64,000 nt of DNA, taken from positions 17,696-81,695 of the IMG/VR virus record IMGVR_UViG_3300046542_000086. One strand, given 5' to 3'. This stretch comes from a virus. Every line of letters begins with the position of its first letter. The stretch's first letter is position 1. Below the pieces are notes generated by a model. It saw only the letters and a program-made list of their open reading frames with translations. It searched no databases and was not told where the DNA came from. The translations under genes were made by a program, and so were the position numbers. This document shows positions 44,808-53,868 of the stretch, piece after piece.

Positions 44808-44821
44808 AGGGCGTTCTCAGG

Positions 44822-46354
44822 TCAACTGGTCAAAAGACAGATGTTGGAATAAATACCAGCCCAAATACCAATGTCGTCGTCCGTTTGAACAATGGTAGCG
44901 TAACGGAAGGCCGTGTCGCTCTCTCGCCATGTGATCAAATGAACTTTGGGATTCAAGGCCGCCAACGCCGACAACGTGTTTCGGTTAGCGATGTCAATTC
45001 CGATCGTAACCGGAAGTTTAAACACGCCAGACTTCGCACCCGTGTCATACGCCGCTTCGATCTCTAGACGCTTCACCGTACTGTTGATCGCAGGGAGCAA
45101 CTTCGTCACAGGCTTCTTCTTGGCGGTATTTACCTCATAGAGTAGACCTGTAATGTCGTTAACAATCACGCCCTTGCCAGTAGGGTCGCTGATGTAGTCA
45201 ATCAACATACTTTCCATCACACCCATTTGCTGCATAACCCGGAAGGCAATGCGGGGTGGACGCAGTTCTTTGGTCAGGAGCAGTTCACTCGCTGTGAACA
45301 GATCCATCTTGCCATAGTTACAGTTCTGAAGGAACTGATCACCATAGCGTTCCAAGTCCGTGTAGGTCTTCGATGAAGTAATGTTACTCAACCGACCGAT
45401 AATCATGCTGTTGAAACCGCCGGTGTCCAAAGAGTCTTGGTGCGCCGTCAGCATCTCCAGTACAGGATTACGCTCTTTCAAGAACAGTACCGAGAAGCTT
45501 GCCGAGCTAACTGGTTTACCCAGGAAGTCGTCTTCAGCACCATGTTCGCCAAGGTAATACACCACACGACCATCTGGACTCTTCTGAGTGCCGCCCACAT
45601 TGGTATTGAAGTACCAGTACGGGTGAGAGATCATCCGGTTGTAATCAGCCTTGACACTCCAGTAGCCTTTCGCTTCAACCAGTTCGATCGAACGCAAGGC
45701 CTTACCTTTCTTACCAGCGATGACTGCCGAAGTAGCCAGCAAGTCTACCGTATCGTTACCGGTGTCGCCACTGTGACCACGAACCCAACGGGTGTGAATC
45801 AAAGTACCACGGTCTGCGAGGATTTGTTTAGCCACCAGAACCTGTTTCCACAGCTCAGCGTTAGCCACTGGGGTCAGGTCCGGTCGTACCCAGTTGTTGG
45901 ACTGCCACTTAGGCGACCAGTTGAGCAAACCGTTCAAGGCGTACTTACTGTCGATGATCAACATCACCGAAACAACCTGTTGTTCGATGGCAACCTGTAA
46001 GGCTTCCAGCAAACCAGTTACTTCGGCAATGTTGTTAGTGGCTTCAGGGATCAACGAACCGTAACCATTGATGTACTTCAACGGCGTCACAGTCGAGATC
46101 ATCGGGTTATCGAAATACTCAACCTCAGCATCACGATCAGCCGACTTGTAGTTAAAGAAGGACGAACCCGGCGCGGCATCAACCGCATCGATGTAGCCGA
46201 AGTTAGTGACTAAGCACGGGGCTCCGGTACCTTGCTTCGACTTCTCTGTCGTATAGATGTATCCATGGACACCCCAACCACCAATACCGCGAGACGGCTT
46301 ACAGCCACCGTCTGTATAGATCACGGCGTGGAGTTTTGCTTCCTCATTGCTCAT
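44822..46354 (-). CDS. Ribonuclease HI domain fused to long C-terminal region
   Basis: Removes RNA from RNA-DNA hybrids, probably primers or transcripts, during phage replication. The four catalytic carboxylates are all present: D15 (YTDGG), E111 (NNIAE), D135 (IIDSKYAL) and D204 (GNDTVDLLA), with H194 in the GHSG loop. A long insert separates D15 from E111. After about residue 215 some 295 residues follow with no recognised fold, making the protein about three times the usual 155 residues. Placed after the UvsX-like gene as phiKZ gp155 is. Confidence 0.88.
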   Translation of the reverse strand: MSNEEAKLHAVIYTDGGCKPSRGIGGWGVHGYIYTTEKSKQGTGAPCLVTNFGYIDAVDAAPGSSFFNYKSADRDAEVEYFDNPMISTVTPLKYINGYGSLIPEATNNIAEVTGLLEALQVAIEQQVVSVMLIIDSKYALNGLLNWSPKWQSNNWVRPDLTPVANAELWKQVLVAKQILADRGTLIHTRWVRGHSGDTGNDTVDLLATSAVIAGKKGKALRSIELVEAKGYWSVKADYNRMISHPYWYFNTNVGGTQKSPDGRVVYYLGEHGAEDDFLGKPVSSASFSVLFLKERNPVLEMLTAHQDSLDTGGFNSMIIGRLSNITSSKTYTDLERYGDQFLQNCNYGKMDLFTASELLLTKELRPPRIAFRVMQQMGVMESMLIDYISDPTGKGVIVNDITGLLYEVNTAKKKPVTKLLPAINSTVKRLEIEAAYDTGAKSGVFKLPVTIGIDIANRNTLSALAALNPKVHLITWRESDTAFRYATIVQTDDDIGIWAGIYSNICLLTS

Positions 46355-46408
46355 CGGTTCTACCTAAAAGTTAGTTCTTCTCAAGAGATTCGTGGCGACC
46401 GTAATTAC

Positions 46409-46834
46409 TTACTTGCGCTTGAGATTACGGTCTCGTTCGTATTCCAGACTGTGTTGCAAGTCTGTGACTCGTTGCTCCAACCAGAGCTTCTCAGCTTTGA
46501 TCGTAGCCTCAGAGACCTCTTGATCGTGGTTAGTGTCACGGATGGTTTCATACTTGCCGACCAGTATAGCATGTTCGGCAATCAAGCTTTGGTACTTGGT
46601 AGTGGTCTCCCGACTCTCCCTCAAGACCCGTTCGTACAACCGAGCATACTCGTGGGAACTTCTAGCGTTACCCACAGTCAACAACAGGAGCACCAACGAA
46701 GAGCAGAGCAGGATGACGATGCTTTTGTTGGTGACGACAGCGGCCTGAAAGTCTTTGTTCTTGAAGAACACTTCCTTTACAAAAGGCCATAGTTTCAAAA
46801 GAAACTTGAACAAAAGGATAGCGTTGCCGATCAT
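46409..46834 (-). CDS. Membrane-anchored coiled-coil protein, 141 aa
   Basis: An amphipathic, aromatic and Lys-rich N-terminus is followed by one clear transmembrane helix at about residues 38-55 (IVILLCSSLVLLLLTVG) and a charged coiled coil from 60 to the end. Topology with a long helical domain on one side resembles i-spanins (Rz-type lysis proteins), but no paired lipoprotein frame was noticed. GGAG precedes ATG 46834. It diverges from the 46915 gene. Confidence 0.6.
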   Translation of the reverse strand: MIGNAILLFKFLLKLWPFVKEVFFKNKDFQAAVVTNKSIVILLCSSLVLLLLTVGNARSSHEYARLYERVLRESRETTTKYQSLIAEHAILVGKYETIRDTNHDQEVSEATIKAEKLWLEQRVTDLQHSLEYERDRNLKRK

Positions 46835-46863
46835 GATGAGTATTGCTCCGACGAATGCTCAAG

Positions 46864-46873
46864 AATGGTATAG
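46864..46873 (+). promoter_or_regulatory. AATGGTATAG promoter-like motif
   Basis: Shared with 59657-59666 (plus) and 8513-8504 (minus), each 40 to 110 bases before a gene start. Here it is followed by GTAATTTATTAC, 42 bases before ATG 46915. Confidence 0.5.
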
Positions 46874-46914
46874 GTAATTTATTACTGAACCCTACCCACC
46901 CTCGAGGTCCTTAC

Positions 46915-48234
46915 ATGTATAATCTTAAAGGGTTTATGGTCTTCGCGCCATTGGCTAACAATTCAGTTGATGTCATTGCACCTCTTGGGGAACTCTCCAC
47001 CCATTGTGCAACTTTCTCCAAAGAGAAAGGTCAATACATCAACCCTCTGTACGCGGACTCTAAACTAATTAGTTTCCTCAGTCAACAAGTTGCTGTTGAC
47101 GGCACCAAAACTTTGGTTAGTGTTCCAGTAGTTCACCAGAACGCTGCACTGACTTTGAGCCAGTGGATCTATACCAAAGCCCTCGCTCAAGAGATCTCGT
47201 TTGACCGTGACGCATTCCAGTCCGCCCTACAGACCAGCTTCGGTCAATCGCACCTCGACTTAGCCTTCGGCGAAATCGTAAGCGATGGTGTTCGTCAAAT
47301 GCCTGAGTGGGTCAGTTACAAACTGAACGACCCGGCAGAAAACACAGTACGACTGTGGCTTGCTGATGACTCTTTTCGTCGTCAGTACGACGAGTACGAA
47401 ATTGGCTTCGTAGCCCCGATCGCCGTAATCGACGACTTCTTCAAAGACCCCCTGGTGGTGAAGCAACTGACTGATGCGTGGACGTTGACCACCGCACTGG
47501 AAAAGGCTGACGCGTTGAAAAACCGTAAACCTGAAACCGTGCTGCTCAACAAGCTCTACACCTACCACGCTCAGAACGGTTCCAACATCACCATTAATAC
47601 CAACTGGACCGTAGTGATCTGGGGCCCAACTGGTAATAACCCAGACATCATTAAGCAAGAACTGGCCAAGTGGATTCTGGCGAACTCACAACATACCGAA
47701 GAAGAATGGATGGATCTTTTCCCAGACATCTTCACTTCGACTGAGTTCATCATCACGCCGTTCTGGGAACACATGGCGATTGAACAAACCTCAATCACCA
47801 CCGGTGTGTATTCACCGTCGATCCCACTGACCGACGTCACCGAAATCTCCACGGCAACGATCAAGGGTAAGAACTACACTCCTGATCACATCGCGGCTAA
47901 CCTCGTGGTTTCCAGCGTCCTGTACGGTTCGTTGGCTCTGACGATCTGCGGTGGTCCGTACAACCGTGGTGGCGTGAAGAAGTTCACTGAGCAATGGCCT
48001 GACTACATCAACGTGTCGACCAACTCACCAGACTTCAACCGGATGAAACTGGAAACCCAGAACTTCATCAACCTGCTGTACGAAATGCTGATCATTGCTG
48101 AGTCTGCTACTCTGGTCTCGGACATTCCAGTCGGCATGGCTCGGGTGACTCGTAACGGTATCGTCTACATCGGTGCTTCAATGAACGACGTCCTGTATCT
48201 GGTTGTAACCAAGTACTCGATGCTCGACATCTAA
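46915..48234 (+). CDS. Virion structural protein, 439 aa
   Basis: The open frame begins at 46843 but the likely start is ATG 46915, with GAGGT upstream and the promoter-like motif between the two. The product is soluble with mixed strands and helices and strong late-gene codon bias. No known domain. It forms a two-gene unit with the 203-residue gene. The structural role is inferred from codon usage and position among late genes. Confidence 0.6.
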   Translation: MYNLKGFMVFAPLANNSVDVIAPLGELSTHCATFSKEKGQYINPLYADSKLISFLSQQVAVDGTKTLVSVPVVHQNAALTLSQWIYTKALAQEISFDRDAFQSALQTSFGQSHLDLAFGEIVSDGVRQMPEWVSYKLNDPAENTVRLWLADDSFRRQYDEYEIGFVAPIAVIDDFFKDPLVVKQLTDAWTLTTALEKADALKNRKPETVLLNKLYTYHAQNGSNITINTNWTVVIWGPTGNNPDIIKQELAKWILANSQHTEEEWMDLFPDIFTSTEFIITPFWEHMAIEQTSITTGVYSPSIPLTDVTEISTATIKGKNYTPDHIAANLVVSSVLYGSLALTICGGPYNRGGVKKFTEQWPDYINVSTNSPDFNRMKLETQNFINLLYEMLIIAESATLVSDIPVGMARVTRNGIVYIGASMNDVLYLVVTKYSMLDI

Positions 48235-48246
48235 CAGAGGTGAGTT

Positions 48247-48858
48247 ATGGCCGGTATTACTCCTCCACTGTTGACTAAAGGGCGCTACACGTTAGTTGCT
48301 CCGTTCGTTGCGTTACCGACCGTCCTTTATACGTGCAATGCTATCCGTACATTCGACGAGTGTCTGGTTAGTGGTGTGGATGTCCTCAACGGGGTGTACA
48401 TCGCTGCGGGACTGACGAAGGTTGAATACGACCGGGACTACAAGGCTGGCAAGAAGATTGTCACCTTGATGTCTGATACTGAGACTCCGATCTATGTACC
48501 GGATTCTTACATCGAGTCGTTCCCCAACTTTGATGCTGCGCCTTACAGCCACATCGTGTGTTCATTGGACTTCGGTGCACTACCTGACTTCCTCAGCTTG
48601 TCTAACCTACAACTGGAGATAGCCGCACTGGCTTCTGACGTCGTGGGTAAAGAACCTGTAGTGAAGATCCATCGGGCTCCCTCGACTGGACTGGTTACGC
48701 CAGAGCAACATGAGATTGCTGAAGTAGCACGTCAAGCTGCGATCTCTCGACGCACCACGTACCGGGCTGAGAACATTCAACTGCGGACACGTATCACCAC
48801 GCTGGAAGAACAGAACCAAATCCTGGTAGACCTGTTAAAGGCTAACGGCATTTTGTGA
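48247..48858 (+). CDS. Structural protein with C-terminal coiled coil, 203 aa
   Basis: AGAGGTGAG precedes ATG. The first 120 residues are beta-rich; from about 155 a heptad-like helix (RAENIQLRTRITTLEEQNQI) runs to the end, a typical trimer or dimer former. It is 12 bases after the 439-residue gene and probably works with it. No family recognised. Confidence 0.6.
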   Translation: MAGITPPLLTKGRYTLVAPFVALPTVLYTCNAIRTFDECLVSGVDVLNGVYIAAGLTKVEYDRDYKAGKKIVTLMSDTETPIYVPDSYIESFPNFDAAPYSHIVCSLDFGALPDFLSLSNLQLEIAALASDVVGKEPVVKIHRAPSTGLVTPEQHEIAEVARQAAISRRTTYRAENIQLRTRITTLEEQNQILVDLLKANGIL

Positions 48859-48860
48859 CG

Positions 48861-48896
48861 GCATAGGGAGGAGCCGTGAGGCTCCTCCTTTTATGC
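48861..48896. terminator. Bidirectional terminator
   Basis: GGAGGAGCC-GTGA-GGCTCCTCC (9-bp perfect stem, GTGA loop) is flanked by GCATAG and TTTTATGC between convergent genes. Confidence 0.88.
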
Positions 48897-49397
48897 GGTG
48901 AAACGGAAGAACGTGATGTACCGAGCATCGGCGTAATCTTGTACGAACAACAACTCGGTCAACCAATTCACGTAAGCGTCCGTCCAAACTAGACGGAGTT
49001 CACGAGACAAGAACCGTTCAATCTCACGTTGCCGTGCTTGCCGACGATTGTTCTGGATTGGGAACATCTGCTGGATATAGTGGATGGCCAAGGTAGTCTG
49101 TAGGTCAAACCCACGGCTTTCTTGGTCAGTACACGCCACGTAAGCAAACTCGTTGGCTCGCTCTAACTGCTCTGCGATCAGTCCAGGTTTACTGAAGAGG
49201 AGTGTGACCCCCTCCTCAGTGAAACAGTTGACCAGTACATTCACGGTGTCTTCAAACGTAATCACGTTCTCACCATCGAAGCTTCGAGTGAAGACGATGT
49301 TCTGGTGTTCCTTAAGCAGACCGTCTCGTAAACGAGCGAAAGCTTTGGTCGGCTTAAACAAACCAGTTTGTGACAACTTAGCGTGAACGAATGTCAT
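48891..49397 (-). CDS. Unknown protein, 168 aa
   Basis: ATG 49397 overlaps the stop of the preceding gene (ATGA) and is preferred over an earlier in-frame codon. The protein is aromatic- and Arg-rich and predicted soluble, with a basic stretch NNRRQARQREIERF near the middle. Not recognised. Its stop lies inside the terminator hairpin flank. Confidence 0.65.
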   Translation of the reverse strand: MTFVHAKLSQTGLFKPTKAFARLRDGLLKEHQNIVFTRSFDGENVITFEDTVNVLVNCFTEEGVTLLFSKPGLIAEQLERANEFAYVACTDQESRGFDLQTTLAIHYIQQMFPIQNNRRQARQREIERFLSRELRLVWTDAYVNWLTELLFVQDYADARYITFFRFTA

Positions 49398-49762
49398 TGC
49401 ACCTGATACTCCCAACGGAGATCCTGATCAGGGTAACGGGAGAACCACCCCAGCTTGTTGGCGTTCAGGTCAGAACCTGAGAAACCGAAAGCCGCAGTAG
49501 CACTACCCATCACCCCACGGAAGAGGCAGACTGCGTAGCGATCCCACGCTGGTTCCATACACGGAGTCACCTGAATGTCCATAGCGACTGGAGAGAAGCA
49601 GTAGTTATACGCTTCCAAAACCTCACACTCACCAACGGCACACGGAATGCCATCACGTTTTGGGATGTAGAAGATCGGAACCCCGGAGATCAGATCATGC
49701 TGCTCCAACAGGAAATCTTCAACCTTTTCTACTACACCCAGCGAATCGAGATCACTCATCAT
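49394..49762 (-). CDS. Unknown protein, 122 aa
   Basis: AAGGCGG precedes two consecutive ATG codons. Contains five cysteines spaced through the chain without a clear metal pattern. Starts 12 bases after the acidic MazG-like gene ends and overlaps the next gene, so the three form an operon. Confidence 0.65.
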   Translation of the reverse strand: MMSDLDSLGVVEKVEDFLLEQHDLISGVPIFYIPKRDGIPCAVGECEVLEAYNYCFSPVAMDIQVTPCMEPAWDRYAVCLFRGVMGSATAAFGFSGSDLNANKLGWFSRYPDQDLRWEYQVQ

Positions 49763-49774
49763 TAAGCCGCCTTA

Positions 49775-50440
49775 TTACACATCGTTAGAACCAGGTTCTT
49801 CTTCTTCCTCTTCTTCAGAGGACTCATCTTCGGACTCTCCAGCATCGTCCCCGGTGCCGGCATCGTCATCGGAAGAATCGTCTTCAGACTCTTCCTCTTC
49901 TGTGTTGTCACCCGAATCGTCGGAGTCAGTATCGTCGCCTTGGTCACCGGCATCGTCACCACTGGTGTCGTCCGAACCATCGCCGCTACCTTCTGGGGCA
50001 GTACCATCGCCATCGCTAGCACCAGTGCCATCAGCACCCAGGTCGCCTTGGTCATTGTCACCACCTTGACCTTCACCTTCTTCGCCTTCCGGCATTCCAG
50101 TGTCGGCCTCGTTCACGCCCTCAGGACGTGGATTCTGATCGTCTTCCGACAGAGTCAGGGTACCGGCCTGCATGGCTTTCTCCATATCCTCTACGATCAC
50201 ACGTTTAGCTTCGCCAACAGCCACTGGATCACCGATACCGGCCAACGGAATACCACGGTCGCGCAGCAGTTCCACGCAGGCCAGGATTTGGTTGAGTTCC
50301 TTGATGGCCCCGAGGGTCAGTGGTTCCCCAGTTTCGGAGTCAGTCGCTTTGATACCGGCGAAGTTCAGTTTGGAGAAGGCTTTGCCCAACTCACATGCTT
50401 CCTCGGTGGCTTTAGCAACCAGAGTTTCAATAAGGTTCAT
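49775..50440 (-). CDS. MazG-like N-terminal domain with long acidic tail
   Basis: Counted from ATG 50440 (AAAGG upstream), 221 residues. Residues 10-65 resemble the all-alpha MazG/phage pyrophosphohydrolase-like helix pair: EEACELGKAFSKLNFAG, then IKELNQILACVELL. The usual ExxE...ExxD metal set appears as E14-E17 and E48 with Gln at 51 where Asp is expected, so activity may be lost. From residue 100 on the chain is almost only Asp, Glu, Gly and Ser, ending in a run of glutamates. Such a tail could bind basic proteins or mimic DNA. Confidence 0.55.
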   Translation of the reverse strand: MNLIETLVAKATEEACELGKAFSKLNFAGIKATDSETGEPLTLGAIKELNQILACVELLRDRGIPLAGIGDPVAVGEAKRVIVEDMEKAMQAGTLTLSEDDQNPRPEGVNEADTGMPEGEEGEGQGGDNDQGDLGADGTGASDGDGTAPEGSGDGSDDTSGDDAGDQGDDTDSDDSGDNTEEEESEDDSSDDDAGTGDDAGESEDESSEEEEEEEPGSNDV

Positions 50441-50476
50441 GCAGATTACCTTTACAGTGGGTTTAAAAGAGTACCG

Positions 50477-50548
50477 CACCGCCCAGAGTCTTCGGGTGGT
50501 GTCTGAGCGGTGGTTGACGCTCCTTTCACCTTATACGTGAAGGTGGAG
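50477..50548 (-). other. Two stable hairpins in the leader of the acidic-tail gene
   Basis: Minus strand first shows CTCC...GGAG with TTCAC/GTGAA inside (50548-50520), then CACCGC and CAGA paired with TCTG and GCGGTG (50512-50477, ten pairs, one mismatch). Neither has a T run or TTATGC tail. They fill the 131-base gap between the SbcC-like gene and the MazG-like gene; no small gene is visible. Possible processed end, attenuator or leader structure. Confidence 0.45.
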
Positions 50549-50571
50549 TTATCAAACCATTAGTGCGGTAA

Positions 50572-53028
50572 TCATGTCATTGTGACGTGTTGGTTGTGTT
50601 TTACCGGGACAGCGATGTTACTCGCATCGATCACCATTACTTCCGCTTGGGTGAACGCACCATGAGAAGAAGCATAGTGAGAGATCATGAATACCTGAGA
50701 AAACCCTTTGGATTCCACGAGGTCTTTAATGAAGTTCATCACGTTCAAACGGTGAGTCTCATCAAAGGTTGCCCCGAGTTCATCCAAGTGCAACGGGTAG
50801 TTCGTCAGACGCAAGTAGAACATCACCACCAACACGAAAGAGAAGTTGATCATCTCCTTCTGACCCTTGGAAGTGCGATACACGTCATCAGGACCGTGGG
50901 GATCACCATCAATCCGTACAGGGAAGCGATAGTTCAGTTCACCCGAGTCCAGCCCACACGCTTGGATTTCCATCTGGTACGTCCAGACGTTTTCAATGAT
51001 CGCATTCATGTGACCAGTGAACGCCGCAATGAACCCAGACATCTGTTCAGCAATGAAGCCGTCTTTCGGTGAGAGGATGTCAGCAATCAGCTTGTTAGCT
51101 TTCTGCTTGAGTTCCACCTCGTCACGAAACTTCTCCATATCACCCAGCAGGTTCTGGATCGTTTGCTTCTCAGACAGCTTGCTATTAAGGAACGCTAGAC
51201 GAGACTGAGTAGTGCGGGTCAGCTCAGCAATAGAGTCATCGCGCATCTCCACCACGTAGTCTTCAAAGGCCGCTACAGACTTGTCGTAGCCTTGACGCAG
51301 TTGGGTGTCCATCTGTATCAACTGTTCAGCCTTCTGCTTCATGACGACCAGCTCAGCACGACTCGCTTCCAGTTCAATCATCTGCTCAGTCAGAGCGGAG
51401 ATCTTTTGGTTGCTCTGTTCGATACGAATCGACAGTTGTTCCGAGCCGTTGGTCTTGCGCATGGCATCAACAGTCAGGTTCAGTTTATCCATGCGTTGTT
51501 CCGCATCGACCACTTCCAACCACACCTTAGCGTCTTTGGAGAAACTACCGAACTCAGCCAACCACGCTTTAGGATCGTTGTTGATTGCGTCTTCGTCCAA
51601 CATCGCATTCCAGTACAGCGACAGGGATGGGTTGTTGGAAACCAGTGCACGGTAACGCATGAAGTAACCAGAGAACTCCCCAGCAGCTTCAAGGTAGTCT
51701 TCACATTGCTTCAAGGTAGCCGTAGCGTCAGCCAACTTAGCTTGGAACTCGACGACAGCATTCTCTGCGGCAATACGACGACCTTCCGACATACCCGGTA
51801 ACCACGAGAAGGAACACTGTGGACATTCAGTCTTACAGGCTCCTGCGATGTGCTCCAGAGTCGCTTCCTCTTTAGCCACACGGTTAGCAAACCCTTCGAC
51901 TTGTTTCTTCAAGTCCAGTCGAGCATCACGAGCTTCTTGTACCGTCTGCTTATTAAAGCGTTTGGTCGAGTTATCTGGAATACCACGCAGTACGTCTCCC
52001 AGCTCCTCCTGTACGCTCTCAATCGAGTTGAGGATAGCCCGTGGGTCAGTGTCCCCGAAGTCCGTATAACGGATCAGGTGCGTCCGTAGCTCCTCAGCCT
52101 TAGCCTTTAGAGTGACCAGCTCCTGCTCTGCTTGTTCCAGAGACTCCACACCCCCACCTTCTACGGTGCGTTGTAGTTGTTGAAGGTCATCCAGTGCCTC
52201 AGTGGTCCACTCCCGTGAGTGTTTCACTAAGTCTAACTCTTTGTCGATCGCAGTGATACGGTCGGAGAGTTCTTCCATCGAACTGAACTTGCCTTTAATG
52301 GGATTACCCATCGCCAGCATACGGTCAGCCATCTGACATTCCCAATCGATCATCCGTTTAACACGGGACTCACCACCGGACAGGTTACGGTTAGAACGAC
52401 TGAGGAACAACAACTCCAGTTCTTTCTGGAGACGTTCAGCCTCTTCAGCCCACTCGCCTGTCTCACCCAAAGCCTTGAGCTTCTTCTGCTCATTGACCAT
52501 ACGTTCAGACAGTTCTTTAAACGTACCTTGAGAGTCACGGGCAGAGCTACTGTATTTCTTGAACTGGTTGGTAGCGTAAGTGAAGTCAGTGTCACTGAGC
52601 ATAGTCAGCCACTTACGACGATCAGCTGTGGACATGTCAGTGAACAGGATTTGTCCAGTCACCAGTTCGTGGAGTTGGTCAGTCATGCGGAATTCTTGCC
52701 AGCACAGTTCTCGCTGGACAGAGATAGTTCCCCCAGGGTTTAGTTCAACCCCGTCCTTCAACATGGAATGCTTAGAGCCAGACTTAAAGCTCGAGGTGCA
52801 GATGTATTCGTGACCTTCGTGTTCCCACTTAGTCATCTCCTGTCCACCCTTGATGTAATCCTTGGGGTCTGCTGGCATTGGACTCGCAGCATTGATTACG
52901 GAGGACTTGCCACTACCGTTAGTGCCTAAGATGATTTGGTACAGGTTGGTTGGCTTGTAGTGTAGTTTATTGATGTTATTAAGCATCAGTCTACGACTGC
53001 CTTCCATTAACAGCTCTAGCATTCGCAT
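50572..53028 (-). CDS. SbcC/Rad50-like ATPase with zinc hook
   Basis: An SMC-type ATPase of the T4 gp46/SbcC group that, with a nuclease partner, processes DNA ends during recombination. Counted from ATG 53028 (GGGGAAG nine bases upstream): Walker A LGTNGSGKSS near residue 32; two long coiled coils; a zinc-hook apex CxxxCPQC near 397; LSGGE-like signature replaced by TSKGQKEM near 715; Walker B LHLDELGATFDE near 743; switch His in SHY near 786. The partner nuclease (SbcD/gp47) is not next to it and not in the window. An in-frame start at 53058 is less likely. Confidence 0.83.
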   Translation of the reverse strand: MRMLELLMEGSRRLMLNNINKLHYKPTNLYQIILGTNGSGKSSVINAASPMPADPKDYIKGGQEMTKWEHEGHEYICTSSFKSGSKHSMLKDGVELNPGGTISVQRELCWQEFRMTDQLHELVTGQILFTDMSTADRRKWLTMLSDTDFTYATNQFKKYSSSARDSQGTFKELSERMVNEQKKLKALGETGEWAEEAERLQKELELLFLSRSNRNLSGGESRVKRMIDWECQMADRMLAMGNPIKGKFSSMEELSDRITAIDKELDLVKHSREWTTEALDDLQQLQRTVEGGGVESLEQAEQELVTLKAKAEELRTHLIRYTDFGDTDPRAILNSIESVQEELGDVLRGIPDNSTKRFNKQTVQEARDARLDLKKQVEGFANRVAKEEATLEHIAGACKTECPQCSFSWLPGMSEGRRIAAENAVVEFQAKLADATATLKQCEDYLEAAGEFSGYFMRYRALVSNNPSLSLYWNAMLDEDAINNDPKAWLAEFGSFSKDAKVWLEVVDAEQRMDKLNLTVDAMRKTNGSEQLSIRIEQSNQKISALTEQMIELEASRAELVVMKQKAEQLIQMDTQLRQGYDKSVAAFEDYVVEMRDDSIAELTRTTQSRLAFLNSKLSEKQTIQNLLGDMEKFRDEVELKQKANKLIADILSPKDGFIAEQMSGFIAAFTGHMNAIIENVWTYQMEIQACGLDSGELNYRFPVRIDGDPHGPDDVYRTSKGQKEMINFSFVLVVMFYLRLTNYPLHLDELGATFDETHRLNVMNFIKDLVESKGFSQVFMISHYASSHGAFTQAEVMVIDASNIAVPVKHNQHVTMT

Positions 53029-53121
53029 TATAAAAAGCTTCCCCAATTTTACTAACATAATGTACAGAGCGTGGGTAATAATTAACTTATGGTTTGAAAC
53101 CCCATCACAAAGGAGCCTCCA
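53029..53121. promoter_or_regulatory. Divergent late-type promoter region
   Basis: Plus-strand TATG at 53088-53091 precedes the spike gene. Minus-strand TATG at 53059-53056 precedes the SbcC-like gene, and ATTATTACCC lies further up. AAGGAG (53110-53115) decides the GTG start at 53122. Confidence 0.45.
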
Positions 53122-53868
53122 GTGGACGCGACCGTATTCAGAATCGTCTCTATTGGGATCGTGGCAGAAAACAAAGCCATGTTCGCCAAAGAGGTCGATG
53201 TCACCCCCATTGAAAGCATGAGCATGTTGGATGGGGAAATAAAATCTAATCCTACGGCTGTCGAATCAGAAGGCACAGACGCCCGTGGACAGAGCTTTGC
53301 GACTCGGGCTACCGTAGACTCCACTGTGACGGCAACGTGGCTCCCATGGGGCTCTAATCGCGTTACACCGCCTGATGTACGTCGTGGTGAGCGAGTGTAT
53401 CTGTGGCAAGCTGCTGATGCTGACAAATATTACTGGACTTCCAGTGGTCTAGACGATCGCCTGCGTAAACTGGAGACGGCTATCTTTGCCTTCAGTGCTT
53501 CCAGTAATGAGACAGACTCTGGGATTGATGTCGACAAGTGCTATTTCATCGAGATCTCTACTCACCAGAAGCTCATCACTTTAAAGACGTCCTCAGCTAA
53601 TGGTGAACCGTACGAGTACACTTTCCAGTTCAACACTGGTGAAGGTGCGGTGACCCTAGCAGATGATGTGGGTAATTACTTCGAGCTAGACAGTGAAGCC
53701 CAAAAGCTCACACTGAAGAACCAAGCTCAGTCGCATGTAATTCTCGACAAGACTCGGATCAATATCAAAGCACTCGACGAAGTGGCTATTGATGTAGGGG
53801 CATCCCAAGTGTCTATCACTCCGGGTGGGACCATCTGGAAGACGCCGAAGTTCGAAGGGGGTAGTTGA
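53122..53868 (+). CDS. Baseplate central spike (gpV/gp5-like)
   Basis: Trimeric needle at the tip of the tail that pierces the outer membrane. GTG 53122 follows AAGGAG. The 248-residue chain has an N-terminal OB-fold-like region ending in RRGERVYLWQ (about 92-101), a short helix, then a C-terminal half of alternating strands with LTLKNQAQSHVILDKTRINI-type repeats, as expected for a beta-helix spike. The next gene, a PAAR tip, starts within its stop codon. The position after a late promoter and before fibre genes agrees with a baseplate cluster. Confidence 0.75.
   Translation: MDATVFRIVSIGIVAENKAMFAKEVDVTPIESMSMLDGEIKSNPTAVESEGTDARGQSFATRATVDSTVTATWLPWGSNRVTPPDVRRGERVYLWQAADADKYYWTSSGLDDRLRKLETAIFAFSASSNETDSGIDVDKCYFIEISTHQKLITLKTSSANGEPYEYTFQFNTGEGAVTLADDVGNYFELDSEAQKLTLKNQAQSHVILDKTRINIKALDEVAIDVGASQVSITPGGTIWKTPKFEGGS

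Noticed and set aside
49762-50076. 104-residue Met/Thr/Lys-rich frame
   Set aside because: A shifted reading of the acidic repeat codons of the MazG-like gene; amino acid composition is an artefact of GAC/GAA runs.
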